This document shows, piece after piece, positions 38,407-47,803 of a DNA stretch of 64,000 bases (the stretch's first letter is position 1; every line of letters begins with the position of its first letter). The position numbers and the translations under genes were made by a program. The notes below the pieces were generated by a model. That model did not search any database. It saw only the letters and a program-made list of their open reading frames with translations, and was not told the DNA's origin. Source of the stretch: Acidobacteriota bacterium (lineage in GTDB: Bacteria; Acidobacteriota; Terriglobia; Bryobacterales; Bryobacteraceae); contig QHXW01000290.1 of the NCBI GenBank assembly GCA_003223115.1, forward strand, positions 1 through 64,000, given 5' to 3'.

Positions 38407-40230
38407 CTACCGCTGCTTCAGAGACACCACAGGAAAATAAGTGCCTTTCAGGTCGCGCTTCCACCAGTTTCCAGTGGCGCGGCGTTCCGCGATGTTCGTG
38501 AAGTGGTAATCGTAAACCAGAGCGCGCACATATTGCGGCGGCGCGCCGGGAAAGGGATTCTTGCTCAACAGCGCCAGCACGTCAGGTGACCCTTCGAGCA
38601 GCCGGACCATGAAATTCACAAACCAGGGCTGTGCCTGATAGTTGCTGAATGCCGCAAACCACATCTGCCAATCGAGCCTGGGCTGATGCGGCTGGACCCA
38701 AACCGGCGCGCGTTTGAGGTCGACCGGCTTGTACTTGAAACCATACTCGGTCCAGTTCTGGCCGTCGTTTGAACCTTCTACGATGATTTCCGGTCGCGAG
38801 GTCGTCATAACGGCAAAAAGGCCATACGTATTCACGATGGCGAAGGGCGCAACCCGGCCCACGAGCGCTGCGGCCGGCCGCGGCACGGGAGCGGAAAAAA
38901 TCTCCATCAATTCGATACAACTCAGGATCATGATCGAGCAGAACAATACTGCAGTGACGGCTCGCTGAAATTTCGTCGGGCTCCCCGGTCGACGCTCAGG
39001 TGGACTCCCGGTCCTGCGGCCGAAGCGTCGCAGAATCACGTCATCGTACAAGAACAGGCAGAGCGCCACGTCCATCAGGTTAAAGAACGCGTAGTTGCCC
39101 GTGATGAAGACAAATGTCTGCAGAACAATGGTTGCGGCTGCCGCGAAGTGCCTGATGCGCCGCGGCGCGAACATCAGAAACGGCACCACCAGCTCCACAA
39201 AGAACATGTACAGCACGGAAAACTTCTGGAAACCTGCGGGCAGTTGATGAAAGTACCAGGCGACACGCGTGGGCAGTGGCTGGGTTTCATAGTGATACTG
39301 CAGCGCCGTGAGACTGCGCCAGGTAGGGTCGCCGCTCAAGAGCTTGGCGGTTCCCGAGAGCAGCATCAGCCGGAACAACAACCACCGGCAGAGCCATACG
39401 CGCGCCAAGAAGGGCCGCAAGAAAATTGCCAGGAAACCGGCTTCGAGCAGCAACAAGTCCCACTGAAACGCCAAGAACGTTTGACCAACCGAGACCAGCG
39501 AGAGATACAAGGCGAACAAGAGAGCCGCTACCAGCGGCCGTGCGAAACCCAGAATCAACATCACGGCCAGAATGGCTCCGGCTCCGCACATCGCTTTCAG
39601 GAATCCGTCACTCGAGTTCAGCCAGAAAACTGCCGGCACCTGGAACCATGGCGTGTACCCGTAGCTTTCCTGAACCGCCTTGAGAAAATTGCCCACTGGC
39701 AGGACTCCGCGCGCACCAACCAGGCCCGAGACTTGAACGCCAAATGACACAAACGCAATCAGGTAAATCGCACCCAGGCATCTCAGGAACCCGCGGCTCG
39801 CAACCTCAAATGACGGCGGCTCGAAATCCTTGCCCCAGAAAAATACAGTTGCGTGATAGGCCGCGGAGCGGTGCGCCGCCACGCATCGATAGAGCAGTTC
39901 GGCGAGTGCGGCAAAACCCGGCACGTGATGGTAAGTCCACCACATCCATCCGTACTCCGGAACATCCGCCAGCGAACGGGCCACGGCCTGCGCGGCGCTC
40001 AGAACTTCGCCATCCGGCAGAATCAACTGCACGGCGCGTTTGAAATTCTCGAGTGGCACTTCCGGGAAACGTTCCGCCGCTTCTTGGTACGGCGCGTAAT
40101 CGATGGTGCTGCCGGTAAGCTTGCGCCAGTAGGCGATCCAGAGGCGGCAAAAACTGCAATCGCCATCGAACACCATCAGGGGCACAGTGCGAGGCGAATC
40201 CGTCGGCATGAAAGTTGAACGCTCCATCAA
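38407..40230 (-). CDS. DCC1-like thiol oxidoreductase fused to lipase maturation factor-like membrane protein
   Basis: 607 residues. Residues 17-130 are a DCC domain with its namesake motif: VFDGDCSFCRLW (C25, C28). After residue 150 there are about eight membrane helices and the signatures of the lipase maturation factor family: FLAFQWDLLLLEAGFLAIF, DPTWRSLTALQYHYETQPLP, LVVPFLMFAPRRIRHF, TGNYAFFNLMD. The C-terminal soluble domain ends WKRDLKGTYFPV. The two parts would combine a thiol active site with a membrane chaperone for exported, disulphide-containing lipases. The start may also be M8. It is divergent from sdhC, with 65 bases between. Confidence 0.8.
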   Translation of the reverse strand: MMERSTFMPTDSPRTVPLMVFDGDCSFCRLWIAYWRKLTGSTIDYAPYQEAAERFPEVPLENFKRAVQLILPDGEVLSAAQAVARSLADVPEYGWMWWTYHHVPGFAALAELLYRCVAAHRSAAYHATVFFWGKDFEPPSFEVASRGFLRCLGAIYLIAFVSFGVQVSGLVGARGVLPVGNFLKAVQESYGYTPWFQVPAVFWLNSSDGFLKAMCGAGAILAVMLILGFARPLVAALLFALYLSLVSVGQTFLAFQWDLLLLEAGFLAIFLRPFLARVWLCRWLLFRLMLLSGTAKLLSGDPTWRSLTALQYHYETQPLPTRVAWYFHQLPAGFQKFSVLYMFFVELVVPFLMFAPRRIRHFAAAATIVLQTFVFITGNYAFFNLMDVALCLFLYDDVILRRFGRRTGSPPERRPGSPTKFQRAVTAVLFCSIMILSCIELMEIFSAPVPRPAAALVGRVAPFAIVNTYGLFAVMTTSRPEIIVEGSNDGQNWTEYGFKYKPVDLKRAPVWVQPHQPRLDWQMWFAAFSNYQAQPWFVNFMVRLLEGSPDVLALLSKNPFPGAPPQYVRALVYDYHFTNIAERRATGNWWKRDLKGTYFPVVSLKQR

Positions 40231-40295
40231 CTATTGCAAACTTTGGGGAGTGTAGTATCGTGTACATCACCCCTCGGGGGCGAAGGAGCTGGTTG

Positions 40296-41096
40296 ATGTC
40301 CACAATTGACGTGTACTGGAGTCAGCGCCGCTTCGGTCAGACGGCGCGGCGCGACTGGTGGTGGGTCCAGCCACTCGCGATTTTCCTCGGTCTTTCTGCT
40401 TTTTTCATTTACGCCAACTGGGCGGCCTTCCAGGGAAAGTTCTATTCCTGGGGACCCTACTTATCGCCATTCTACTCTCCGGAAATTTTCGGCGATTCGC
40501 CGCATAGCTGGTTCGGTCCCAAGCCAGCTTGGTGGCCCGCGTGGTGGCCGTATTCGCCCGCGTACCTGATCCTGTGGGCGCCCGGCCTGTTCCGAGTCAC
40601 CTGCTATTATTACCGGGGCGCGTATTACAAGGCCTTCTGGGCCGATCCGCCCGCATGCGCTGTGGGCGAGCCGCGCAAGCATTATCTGGGCGAGCGCTCT
40701 TTTCCGCTGATCATGCAGAACGCGCACCGGTACTTTCTGTATCTCGCGGTCTTGTTCGTGGCTTGCCTTGCGTATGACGTCTGGAAGGCGATGTGGTTCC
40801 GGGATGCGGCCGGTCACGCCTCATTCGGAATCGGCATAGGAACTCTGATCCTGGCCGCGAATGTCGTCCTGCTTGGCGGCTATACTTTCGGCTGTCATTC
40901 CATGCGGCACCTCACCGGCGGCCGGCTCGACCGGCTTTCGGAATCTCCCATCTGCCAGAAAGCCTATGACTGTTCCAGTTGCCTCAACCGCCGCCACATG
41001 CTGTGGGCCTGGATGAGTCTCACGTCCGTGATGTTCTCCGACATTTATATCCGGCTGTGCTCCATGGGTATCTGGACTGATTGGAGAATCCTCTGA
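40296..41096 (+). CDS. sdhC: Succinate dehydrogenase membrane anchor (single-subunit type)
   Basis: 266 residues from ATG 40296, after GAAGGAG. It has about five membrane helices, conserved PFYSPEIFGDSPHSWFG, and the C-terminal sequences GGYTFGCHSMRHLTGG and CSSCLNRRHMLWAWMSL. This form is known from Actinobacteria and Acidobacteriota, where one long anchor replaces SdhC plus SdhD. Histidines for haem b are present. It transfers electrons between the iron-sulphur subunit and menaquinone or ubiquinone. The stop directly touches the sdhA ATG. A long upstream frame to 40215 overlaps the DCC-LMF gene and is not coding. Confidence 0.85.
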   Translation: MSTIDVYWSQRRFGQTARRDWWWVQPLAIFLGLSAFFIYANWAAFQGKFYSWGPYLSPFYSPEIFGDSPHSWFGPKPAWWPAWWPYSPAYLILWAPGLFRVTCYYYRGAYYKAFWADPPACAVGEPRKHYLGERSFPLIMQNAHRYFLYLAVLFVACLAYDVWKAMWFRDAAGHASFGIGIGTLILAANVVLLGGYTFGCHSMRHLTGGRLDRLSESPICQKAYDCSSCLNRRHMLWAWMSLTSVMFSDIYIRLCSMGIWTDWRIL

Positions 41097-42911
41097 ATGC
41101 CGGAATACACAACGCACACCTACGATGTCCTGGTCATTGGCGCGGGTGGAGCGGGATTGCGGGCCGCCATTGAAGCCTCCGCGGCCGGCGTCTCGATCGG
41201 CGTCATTTGCAAATCGTTGCTGGGCAAAGCGCACACCGTGATGGCCGAAGGAGGCATCGCCGCGGCTATGGGAAATGTGGACGAGCGCGATAATTGGCAA
41301 GTGCATTTCGCCGATACCATGCGCGGCGGCCAGTATCTGAACAACTGGCGCATGGCCGAGCTGCACGCCAGAGAATCTCCCGATTGTGTACGCGAGCTTG
41401 AAGCCTGGGGAGCGCTGTTCGATCGCACCAAAGACGGCCGCATCCTGCAGCGCAACTTCGGTGGTCACAAGTACCCGAGGCTGGCGCACGTCGGTGACCG
41501 CACGGGCCTCGAGATGATCCGCACATTGCAGGACCACGGCATTCATCAGGGCATCGAAGTGCACATGGAGTGCACCGTGTTGAAGCTGCTGATGGACGAC
41601 GGGCGTGTCGTAGGCGCATTCGGCTATGATCGCGAGCGCGGCCGGTTCCTGTTGTTCAAGGCCAAAGCCGTGGTGGTGGCGACCGGCGGAATTGGGCGCG
41701 CGTATAAGATTACGAGCAACAGTTGGGAGTACACCGGCGACGGTCTTGCGCTGGCGTATGACGCCGGGGCGGATCTCATCGACATGGAGTTCTTGCAGTT
41801 TCATCCCACCGGCATGGTGTGGCCTCCCAGCGTCTGCGGCATTCTGGTCACTGAAGGCGTGCGCGGCGAAGGCGGAGTATTGCGGAATAAGGAACACCGC
41901 CGCTTTATGTTCGACGATATTCCCGAACCTTACCGCACCCAAACCGCCGACAACGAAGAGGAAGGCTGGCGCTACACGCAGGGCGACAGGAACGCGCGCC
42001 GCCCACCCGAACTACTGACTCGCGATCACATCGCGCGCTGCATTGTGCGAGAAATCAAAGAGGGCCGTGGCAGCCCGCATGGCGGCGTATTGCTCGATAT
42101 TTCCTGGATCAAAGAGCGCATTCCCAATGCCGAAGAGCACATCAAGAAGAAACTGCCGAGCATGTATCACCAGTTCAAACAACTCGCGGACATCGATATC
42201 ACGAAGGAGCCCATGGAAGTCGGACCCACCACGCATTACATGATGGGCGGCATCAAGGTGGACGGGGACACGCAAATGTCCACCGTGCCTGGTCTTTTCG
42301 CAGCGGGCGAGTGTGCCGCGGGGCTGCACGGCGCGAACCGGCTTGGTGGGAATTCTCTCTCGGACCTGCTGGTTTTCGGCAAACGCGCCGGCTATTACGC
42401 TGCCTGCTTCGCGAAGAAAAGCGGGCTGGGACCAGTCGCGGACGCGCAGATCAACCTCGCAGCGTCGAATGCGCTCGCGCCGTTTGAGCGGACAAACAGC
42501 GCAGAAGGTCCCTACCAGGTCCAGCAGGACTTGCAGGAGATGATGCAGAACCTCGTGGGGATTGTCCGCACAGGCGGTGAACTGGAGCAGGCTTTGCCGG
42601 AGCTCGAGCGGTTGGGCGAACGCTCGAAACACCTGGCCGTCTCTGGAAACCGCGAGTACAACAACGGCTGGCATACGGCGCTCGACCTGCCGAATCTGTT
42701 GACCGTATCCGAAGCCGTCACGCGCGCAGCCATCGAGCGACAGGAGAGCCGCGGCGCGCATTTCCGCGAAGACCGGCCGAACAAAGATCCCGAGTTCGGC
42801 AAAGTCAACATCATCATCCGTAAAGGGCCTGCCGGCGAAATGCAGGTGATTCGCCAGCCGGTGCCGGCAATGCCGCAAGAGTTGAAACAGATCATCGAGG
42901 AGATGAAATAA
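41097..42911 (+). CDS. sdhA: Succinate dehydrogenase/fumarate reductase flavoprotein subunit
   Basis: 604 residues. The FAD Rossmann motif (YDVLVIGAGGAGLRAAIEAS) and the covalent-FAD histidine region KAHTVMAEGGIAAAMGNVDE are at the N-terminus. The substrate pocket has MEFLQFHPTGMVWP, then GEGGVLRNKEHRRFM, and THYMMGGIKVDGDTQMSTVP and GLFAAGECAAGLHGANRLGG. It oxidises succinate to fumarate in the citric acid cycle. It overlaps sdhB by one base (TAATG). Confidence 0.96.
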   Translation: MPEYTTHTYDVLVIGAGGAGLRAAIEASAAGVSIGVICKSLLGKAHTVMAEGGIAAAMGNVDERDNWQVHFADTMRGGQYLNNWRMAELHARESPDCVRELEAWGALFDRTKDGRILQRNFGGHKYPRLAHVGDRTGLEMIRTLQDHGIHQGIEVHMECTVLKLLMDDGRVVGAFGYDRERGRFLLFKAKAVVVATGGIGRAYKITSNSWEYTGDGLALAYDAGADLIDMEFLQFHPTGMVWPPSVCGILVTEGVRGEGGVLRNKEHRRFMFDDIPEPYRTQTADNEEEGWRYTQGDRNARRPPELLTRDHIARCIVREIKEGRGSPHGGVLLDISWIKERIPNAEEHIKKKLPSMYHQFKQLADIDITKEPMEVGPTTHYMMGGIKVDGDTQMSTVPGLFAAGECAAGLHGANRLGGNSLSDLLVFGKRAGYYAACFAKKSGLGPVADAQINLAASNALAPFERTNSAEGPYQVQQDLQEMMQNLVGIVRTGGELEQALPELERLGERSKHLAVSGNREYNNGWHTALDLPNLLTVSEAVTRAAIERQESRGAHFREDRPNKDPEFGKVNIIIRKGPAGEMQVIRQPVPAMPQELKQIIEEMK

Positions 42912-43684
42912 TGGCCACCGCTACTTTTCGCGTCTGGCGCGGCGATCGCGAGGGAGGCCGATTTCAGGACTATTCAACCGTAGTCTCCGAAGGCATGGTG
43001 GTGCTCGACGCCATGCATCGTGTGCAGGCCGAGCAGGCTCACGATCTGGCGCTGCGCTGGAACTGCAAAGCCGGCAAGTGCGGCTCATGCTCCGCTGAAA
43101 TCAACGGCATGCCGCGGCTGATGTGCATGACGCGGCTGAACCAACTGCCGCTCGACAAACCCGTCACCGTAGAGCCACTGCGAGCGTTTCCACCGGTCAG
43201 AGATCTGGTGACGGACGTCTCCTGGAACTTCGAAGTCAAGAAGTCCATCAAACCATTTAAGTCCCGAGTGCCGGACGCGCCGGATGGGACCTGGCGCATG
43301 GCCCAGAAAGATGTCGACCGCGTGCAGGAGTTCCGCAAATGCATTGAGTGCTTCCTGTGCCAGGACGTCTGCCACGTGCTGCGCGAGCACCGCAAGTTCG
43401 CCGAGTTCGCAGGCCCGCGTTACTTCGTGCACATGGCTGCGCTTGAAATGCATCCGCTGGATGTAGAAGACCGCACAGCGGAGCTGAAAGGGACGCACAG
43501 CATCGGCTATTGCAATATCACCACCTGCTGCCGCAAAGTCTGTCCCGAGAACATCACCATCACCGAAAACGCTATTATTCCCCTTAAGGAGCGTGTCGCG
43601 GACCGGTTTTACGACCCGCTCACGAAGCTGTTCCGTATTCTTCGAGGCGGAGATTCACGGCGGTCAACCGGGCCGCCGCGGTAA
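42911..43684 (+). CDS. sdhB: Succinate dehydrogenase iron-sulphur subunit
   Basis: 257 residues, starting at the TAATG overlap. The [2Fe-2S] site is CKAGKCGSCSAEINGMPRLM with a further C, and the C-terminal [4Fe-4S]/[3Fe-4S] sites are CIECFLCQDVC and CNITTCCRKVCPENITI. It carries electrons from FAD to the anchor. The first motif has the pattern of the non-classical type, as in the sdhCAB operons that have one anchor. The C-terminal tail (RRSTGPPR) is short and basic. Confidence 0.95.
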   Translation: MATATFRVWRGDREGGRFQDYSTVVSEGMVVLDAMHRVQAEQAHDLALRWNCKAGKCGSCSAEINGMPRLMCMTRLNQLPLDKPVTVEPLRAFPPVRDLVTDVSWNFEVKKSIKPFKSRVPDAPDGTWRMAQKDVDRVQEFRKCIECFLCQDVCHVLREHRKFAEFAGPRYFVHMAALEMHPLDVEDRTAELKGTHSIGYCNITTCCRKVCPENITITENAIIPLKERVADRFYDPLTKLFRILRGGDSRRSTGPPR

Positions 43685-43696
43685 AGGAGGCCACGC

Positions 43697-44197
43697 ATGC
43701 TGGAACTTAAACCCTTGTCGAAGGAGGGCATCGCAGGGGCACTGGCGCGAGTTGAACGTTACAGGTTGCTGAACGAGCCGGAGCAGGCCGAGAGCATCTG
43801 CCAGGATGTTCTGCGCTGCGACGCTGACAACCACGACGCACTCATCTCCCTGCTGCTGGCGATCACGGATCAATTCAGCGGTGGTGAAGGCCCGCGAGTC
43901 AGCGAGGCGCGCGAGCTGCTGCCGCGGCTGAAGAGCGAGTACGATCGCGCCTACTATGCCGGCATCATTTCCGAGCGCCGTGGGCGCGCGCTCATCAACC
44001 ACGGCGGGCCCGGAAGCGGATTCATCGCTTACGAATGGTTGCAGGACGCCATGGGCTGGTATCAAAAAGCCGAAGCTCTGCGCCCGTCCGGAAACGATGA
44101 CGCCATTTTGCGCTGGAATACGTGCGCGCGCTTCTTGATGCGCAATCCGCATCTGGCTCCGGCTGAGGAACGCATGGAGCCGCTGTTTCTCGAATAG
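43697..44197 (+). CDS. Conserved hypothetical protein, helical (TPR-like)
   Basis: 166 residues; the ATG follows AAAGGAGG. Entirely helical: LSKEGIAGALARVERYRLLN, AESICQDVLRCDADNHDALI, EARELLPRLKSEYDRAYYAG. The spacing of A, L and Y residues suggests two or three tetratricopeptide-like hairpins. It has no signal peptide and lies 12 bases after sdhB in the same transcript, so it could help assemble succinate dehydrogenase, although no known assembly factor (SdhE) motif is present. Confidence 0.65.
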   Translation: MLELKPLSKEGIAGALARVERYRLLNEPEQAESICQDVLRCDADNHDALISLLLAITDQFSGGEGPRVSEARELLPRLKSEYDRAYYAGIISERRGRALINHGGPGSGFIAYEWLQDAMGWYQKAEALRPSGNDDAILRWNTCARFLMRNPHLAPAEERMEPLFLE

Positions 44198-44202
44198 CCA
44201 GG

Positions 44203-44217
44203 CGCTAGCAGCTAGCG
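44203..44217 (+). terminator. Hairpin after the sdh operon
   Basis: CGCTAG (44203-44208), loop CAG, CTAGCG (44212-44217), five bases after the stop codon of the TPR-like gene. There is no following run of T. Confidence 0.4.
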
Positions 44218-44244
44218 ATCGTCAGAATTTAGGGCCTGCATCCG

Positions 44245-44274
44245 TTTCGATCACGCAACTCAATCCGGTATACT
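44245..44274 (+). promoter_or_regulatory. Promoter of the GH42-like gene (leaderless)
   Basis: TATACT at 44269-44274 with a weak TTTCGA at 44245-44250, spaced 18 bases. The ATG at 44284 lies nine bases after the -10, so the transcript should begin almost at the start codon. Confidence 0.45.
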
Positions 44275-44283
44275 CACTCCGTA

Positions 44284-46887
44284 ATGCGAAATCTTATCGA
44301 ACGGCTCGGCCGTTCGTCTCTCTGCGCCCTGGTGTTGAGCGCGGCGCTCGCTACTCCGGCGCTCGCCGGCGAGATCATTCTGCCTTCGCACGCGTTGGAG
44401 CGCGGTGGAGTAGTGCAAGCCGTCTATCGCACCAACGGGCTGGCTACCGGCAAAGGGCAGCTCTTCATCAATTGGACCGATGTGCACGGCCGTATGGTTG
44501 AGGACCGCAAGGTTCCATTTCAGCTAATGGACGAAGATCGCGTCGGTTTCCCGCTCGATCTGCGGCGTGCCGCCGCGATGAAGAACATGTTGCGTGTGCA
44601 CTTTACGCTGCAGGGCCGCAACAAAAAGGGGGAGCCCGACATGCGCGAGGAACGCGCCGAGACAGTGTTCATCGCGCGGCCGTCCGAGCGACGCTGGCGT
44701 GACTACGTGATCATCATGTGGCAGGAGCATAACGCCGAACAATCGCAACTGCTCAAGTCACTGGGTATCAATGCCGGCCAATGGGTCGGTAGAAATACGG
44801 CGCCGCCCGATTTCTATCTCGACAACGATATGCGATGGTACGCCGAAAATATCGCCACGGATTTTTACTCGGCCTATCATCGCTGGTTTCCGGATCGTCC
44901 GGTGAACTGGATGTTCCGCGAGGCTCGGGAGATGTACCAGAAGGACCCGACGCGCAAAGAGGCGTTCAAGCGGCGTCCGAGTCTTTCCGATCCCGCATGG
45001 CTCGAGAAAGTTCACGATCGGCTGATCGAATCCGTCAAGCGAAATGCGCCCTACAGGCCCATCTTCTACAATCTGGCGGATGAGTCCGGCATTGCCGATC
45101 TCGCGGCATTCTGGGATTACGATTTCTCCGACCAATCACTCGAAGCCATGCGGCGCTGGCTGCGCGAGCGCTATAGCACGCTCGACGACCTGAACCGCCA
45201 GTGGGGAACAACCTTCACCAGTTGGGATCTGGTGACGCCCATGACCACCAGCATGGCCATGAAGCGTACCGACGACAATTTCTCCAGTTGGGCCGATTTC
45301 AAAGAGTGGATGGATATCGCTTTCGCGCAGGCAGTCAAAATGGGCGTGGACGCGGTGCGCTCAGCCGATCCGGACGCCTATGCCGGAATTGAAGGCGCTC
45401 AGATGCCCGGCTGGGGCGGCTACGATTATTACCGCTTGTCGCAGTCAGTCAACGCCATTGAACCGTACGATATCGGCAACAACATCGAGATCCTGCGCTC
45501 CATCAACCCGAGTATCGCCGTGCTCACCACCGCATTCGCGCAAGGTCCGTGGGAAAAGCAGCGCATCTGGTACGAGCTGCTGCATGGCAACCGCGGCATC
45601 ATCATCTGGGATGACAAACACGGATTCATCGCTCAGGACGGCAAAATCGGCGAGCGCGGCCGCGAAGTGGAGCCGTATTACAACGAGCTGCGCAAGGGAG
45701 TTGGGGCGCTGCTGATCAATAGCACGCGTCTTGCCGATCCCATTGCGATTCACTATTCGCAAGCCAGTATGCGCAACGAATGGATGCTGGCGCAGAAACC
45801 CAAGGGTGAAGCCTGGGCCATGCGCCGGTCGAGTTCGGACGAGCGGCTGGACAACGACTTTCTCCGTTTGCGCGAATCTTACTGCCGGCTGATCGAGGAT
45901 GCAGGACTGCAGTACAACTTCGTCGCGTACCGGCAGGTTGAACAGGGCGAGCTGTTGAAGCGGGGTTATCGCGTGTTGATTCTGCCACGATCGAGCGCGC
46001 TTTCCGCCGCCGAGGTCCGCGAGATCCGCGCGTTTGTCGAACAAGGTGGAACGCTCATCGCCGACGGAACTCCTGGTGCATTCGACGAACACAGCCGCCG
46101 CCTGGAAAAGCCTCAGTTGGACGATCTATTCGGCGGCGGGAGCAACGGTCCGGCGGCCGCGCACTCGTTCGGCCGGGGCCAGGCGATTTCCCTCCATGCG
46201 GACACTCTGAACTACCACCAGAACAGGTTGATCAGCAAAGAGGGCGAAGTGTTCCAACTGATGCGCGAGCTGCTGGGCCGAAGCGGCGTACATCCAGAGT
46301 TTACGGTCACAGACGATGCCGGGCAGCCGGTGGTCGGCGTCGAAACGCACTCATTCCGCAACGGTGCTGTCGAGATCGTCGGACTATTGACGAATCCGCA
46401 ATTGCGGGTGGATGAGATGGGGCCGCCGCAATTCAAGTCGAACGAACGGTTCGAGCATGCGCGAAAGCTCAAGGTGGCGCTGCCGCGAGAAATGTACGTG
46501 TACGACGTGCGCGCCGCGGAGTCGTTAGGCAAGAGGAAGGATCTCAACGTGACGCTCGATCCTTATGAGCCCCGAATCTTCGCGATGTCCGCCGTCGAGA
46601 TCCCTGAGCTTGAAACCCGCGCTCCCGCACGTCTGCGCCGCGGCGAATGCGGTGAGATCGGATTCCATTTCGACCGCACACCCGCCGCAACGCATATTTT
46701 GCATGTCGATGTTACTGATCCCTCGGGCAAGGTCATCGACTACTATTCCGGCAACATCATCGCGTCTCAAGGCCGTGCCGAAAAGCTACTGCCGCTGGCT
46801 CTGAACGATGCGGCCGGAAAGTGGCAGATCCGTGTTCGGGACCTGATGAGCGGCCAGACCAAGAGCTCCACGGTAGAAGTCGAGTAA
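44284..46887 (+). CDS. Exported GH42-like beta-galactosidase family protein
   Basis: 867 residues. A signal peptide (LIERLGRSSLCALVLSAALA) leads to an N-terminal beta domain (to about 135), a TIM barrel, a trimerisation-like alpha/beta domain (AEVREIRAFVEQGGTLIADG, near 580-600) and a C-terminal beta domain. In the barrel, FYNLADESGIADL places the likely acid/base at E267, and YAGIEGAQMPGW suggests E370 as nucleophile. Barrel architecture and the GH42-like trimerisation domain are clear, but the sequence is distant from well-studied members. Probably a periplasmic or secreted glycosidase of plant or microbial polysaccharide. Confidence 0.75.
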   Translation: MRNLIERLGRSSLCALVLSAALATPALAGEIILPSHALERGGVVQAVYRTNGLATGKGQLFINWTDVHGRMVEDRKVPFQLMDEDRVGFPLDLRRAAAMKNMLRVHFTLQGRNKKGEPDMREERAETVFIARPSERRWRDYVIIMWQEHNAEQSQLLKSLGINAGQWVGRNTAPPDFYLDNDMRWYAENIATDFYSAYHRWFPDRPVNWMFREAREMYQKDPTRKEAFKRRPSLSDPAWLEKVHDRLIESVKRNAPYRPIFYNLADESGIADLAAFWDYDFSDQSLEAMRRWLRERYSTLDDLNRQWGTTFTSWDLVTPMTTSMAMKRTDDNFSSWADFKEWMDIAFAQAVKMGVDAVRSADPDAYAGIEGAQMPGWGGYDYYRLSQSVNAIEPYDIGNNIEILRSINPSIAVLTTAFAQGPWEKQRIWYELLHGNRGIIIWDDKHGFIAQDGKIGERGREVEPYYNELRKGVGALLINSTRLADPIAIHYSQASMRNEWMLAQKPKGEAWAMRRSSSDERLDNDFLRLRESYCRLIEDAGLQYNFVAYRQVEQGELLKRGYRVLILPRSSALSAAEVREIRAFVEQGGTLIADGTPGAFDEHSRRLEKPQLDDLFGGGSNGPAAAHSFGRGQAISLHADTLNYHQNRLISKEGEVFQLMRELLGRSGVHPEFTVTDDAGQPVVGVETHSFRNGAVEIVGLLTNPQLRVDEMGPPQFKSNERFEHARKLKVALPREMYVYDVRAAESLGKRKDLNVTLDPYEPRIFAMSAVEIPELETRAPARLRRGECGEIGFHFDRTPAATHILHVDVTDPSGKVIDYYSGNIIASQGRAEKLLPLALNDAAGKWQIRVRDLMSGQTKSSTVEVE

Positions 46888-46903
46888 GGCGAAGAAGAAG
46901 AGC

Positions 46904-46941
46904 ACAGGCAGGAATGCCACTGGGCATGCAGGCAGGAATGC
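46904..46941 (-). repeat. Family A repeat, reverse orientation, doubled
   Basis: ACAGGCAGGAATGCC at 46904-46918 and GCAGGCAGGAATGC at 46928-46941 are two reverse-strand copies of the core of the repeat at 1481. They lie between the stops of two convergent genes. Confidence 0.7.
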
Positions 46942-46952
46942 TGAGGGAACGC

Positions 46953-47801
46953 CTACTCCACCGGGCGCTTTTTCTGAGCTTCCAGCAGCCGGTAGGCCTC
47001 GCGTTTCGAGAGCCCGTGCTGGTGTGCCACCTGCTTGAGAGCCTCCATGCGGCTCATCCCCTGCCGCATGCTGATTTCGACTTCGCTTTCGAGTGATGCG
47101 CCATCGGCGGGTTGTTCCGCGCCGCGTTCGGCCCTCGCGATCAGGAGTGTGATCTCCCCTTTCACCGACGGGCGCGAACGAAGTTGGGCCTCGAGTTCCG
47201 CCGGCGTGCCGCGCAGGAACTCCTCGTGTATTTTCGTCAGCTCGCGCGCCACAACCACGCGCCGGTTGCCCAGCGCCTTGCCGATATCCGCAAGAGCGTC
47301 TGCAATGCGATGCGGCGCTTCGTAAAAGATCAGCGTGGCCTGCTCGCTCTTCAGGGCGTCCAGGGCGCGGATTCTCTGTCCTGATTTAATGGGCAGGAAG
47401 CCCCCGAAGTAGAACGAGTCTGTCGGCAGGCCCGATGCCGCGAGCGCCACAACCAGGGCTGATGCCCCTGGAACGGGCACCACGCGTATCCCGCCGCCGA
47501 TAGCTGCCGACACCAGACGATAACCGGGATCGGACACCAACGGCATTCCGGCATCGGATACTAGCGCGACGTTTGTGCCCTCGATCAGCTTGTTCACCAG
47601 TTCCTCCGCTCGAGCGTCTTCATTGTGTTCGTAATAGCTGACGGTGGGCCGTTTGATTCCGTAGTGTTCCAATAATTTCCGCGTCTGCCGCGTGTCCTCG
47701 CAGGCAATCAGGTCCGCTTCACGCAGGATGCGCACGGCGCGATGGGTCATGTCCTCCAGATTGCCGATCGGCGTGGCGACGATGTAGAGCGTTCCGGGCA
47801 T
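46953..47801 (-). CDS. rsmI: 16S rRNA (cytidine-1402-2'-O)-methyltransferase
   Basis: 282 residues. The tetrapyrrole-methylase fold starts with GTLYIVATPIGNLEDMTHRA and continues with LIACEDTRQTRKLLEHYGIK, VALVSDAGMPLVSDPGYRLV and PTDSFYFGGFLPIKSGQR, all hallmarks of RsmI. It methylates the 2'-hydroxyl of C1402 in 16S rRNA. The gene lies two bases after the stop of the HpnK-like gene, at the end of the mla transcript. The C-terminal 40 residues contain the usual helical DUF-type tail. Confidence 0.97.
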   Translation of the reverse strand: MPGTLYIVATPIGNLEDMTHRAVRILREADLIACEDTRQTRKLLEHYGIKRPTVSYYEHNEDARAEELVNKLIEGTNVALVSDAGMPLVSDPGYRLVSAAIGGGIRVVPVPGASALVVALAASGLPTDSFYFGGFLPIKSGQRIRALDALKSEQATLIFYEAPHRIADALADIGKALGNRRVVVARELTKIHEEFLRGTPAELEAQLRSRPSVKGEITLLIARAERGAEQPADGASLESEVEISMRQGMSRMEALKQVAHQHGLSKREAYRLLEAQKKRPVE

Positions 47802-47803
47802 GT

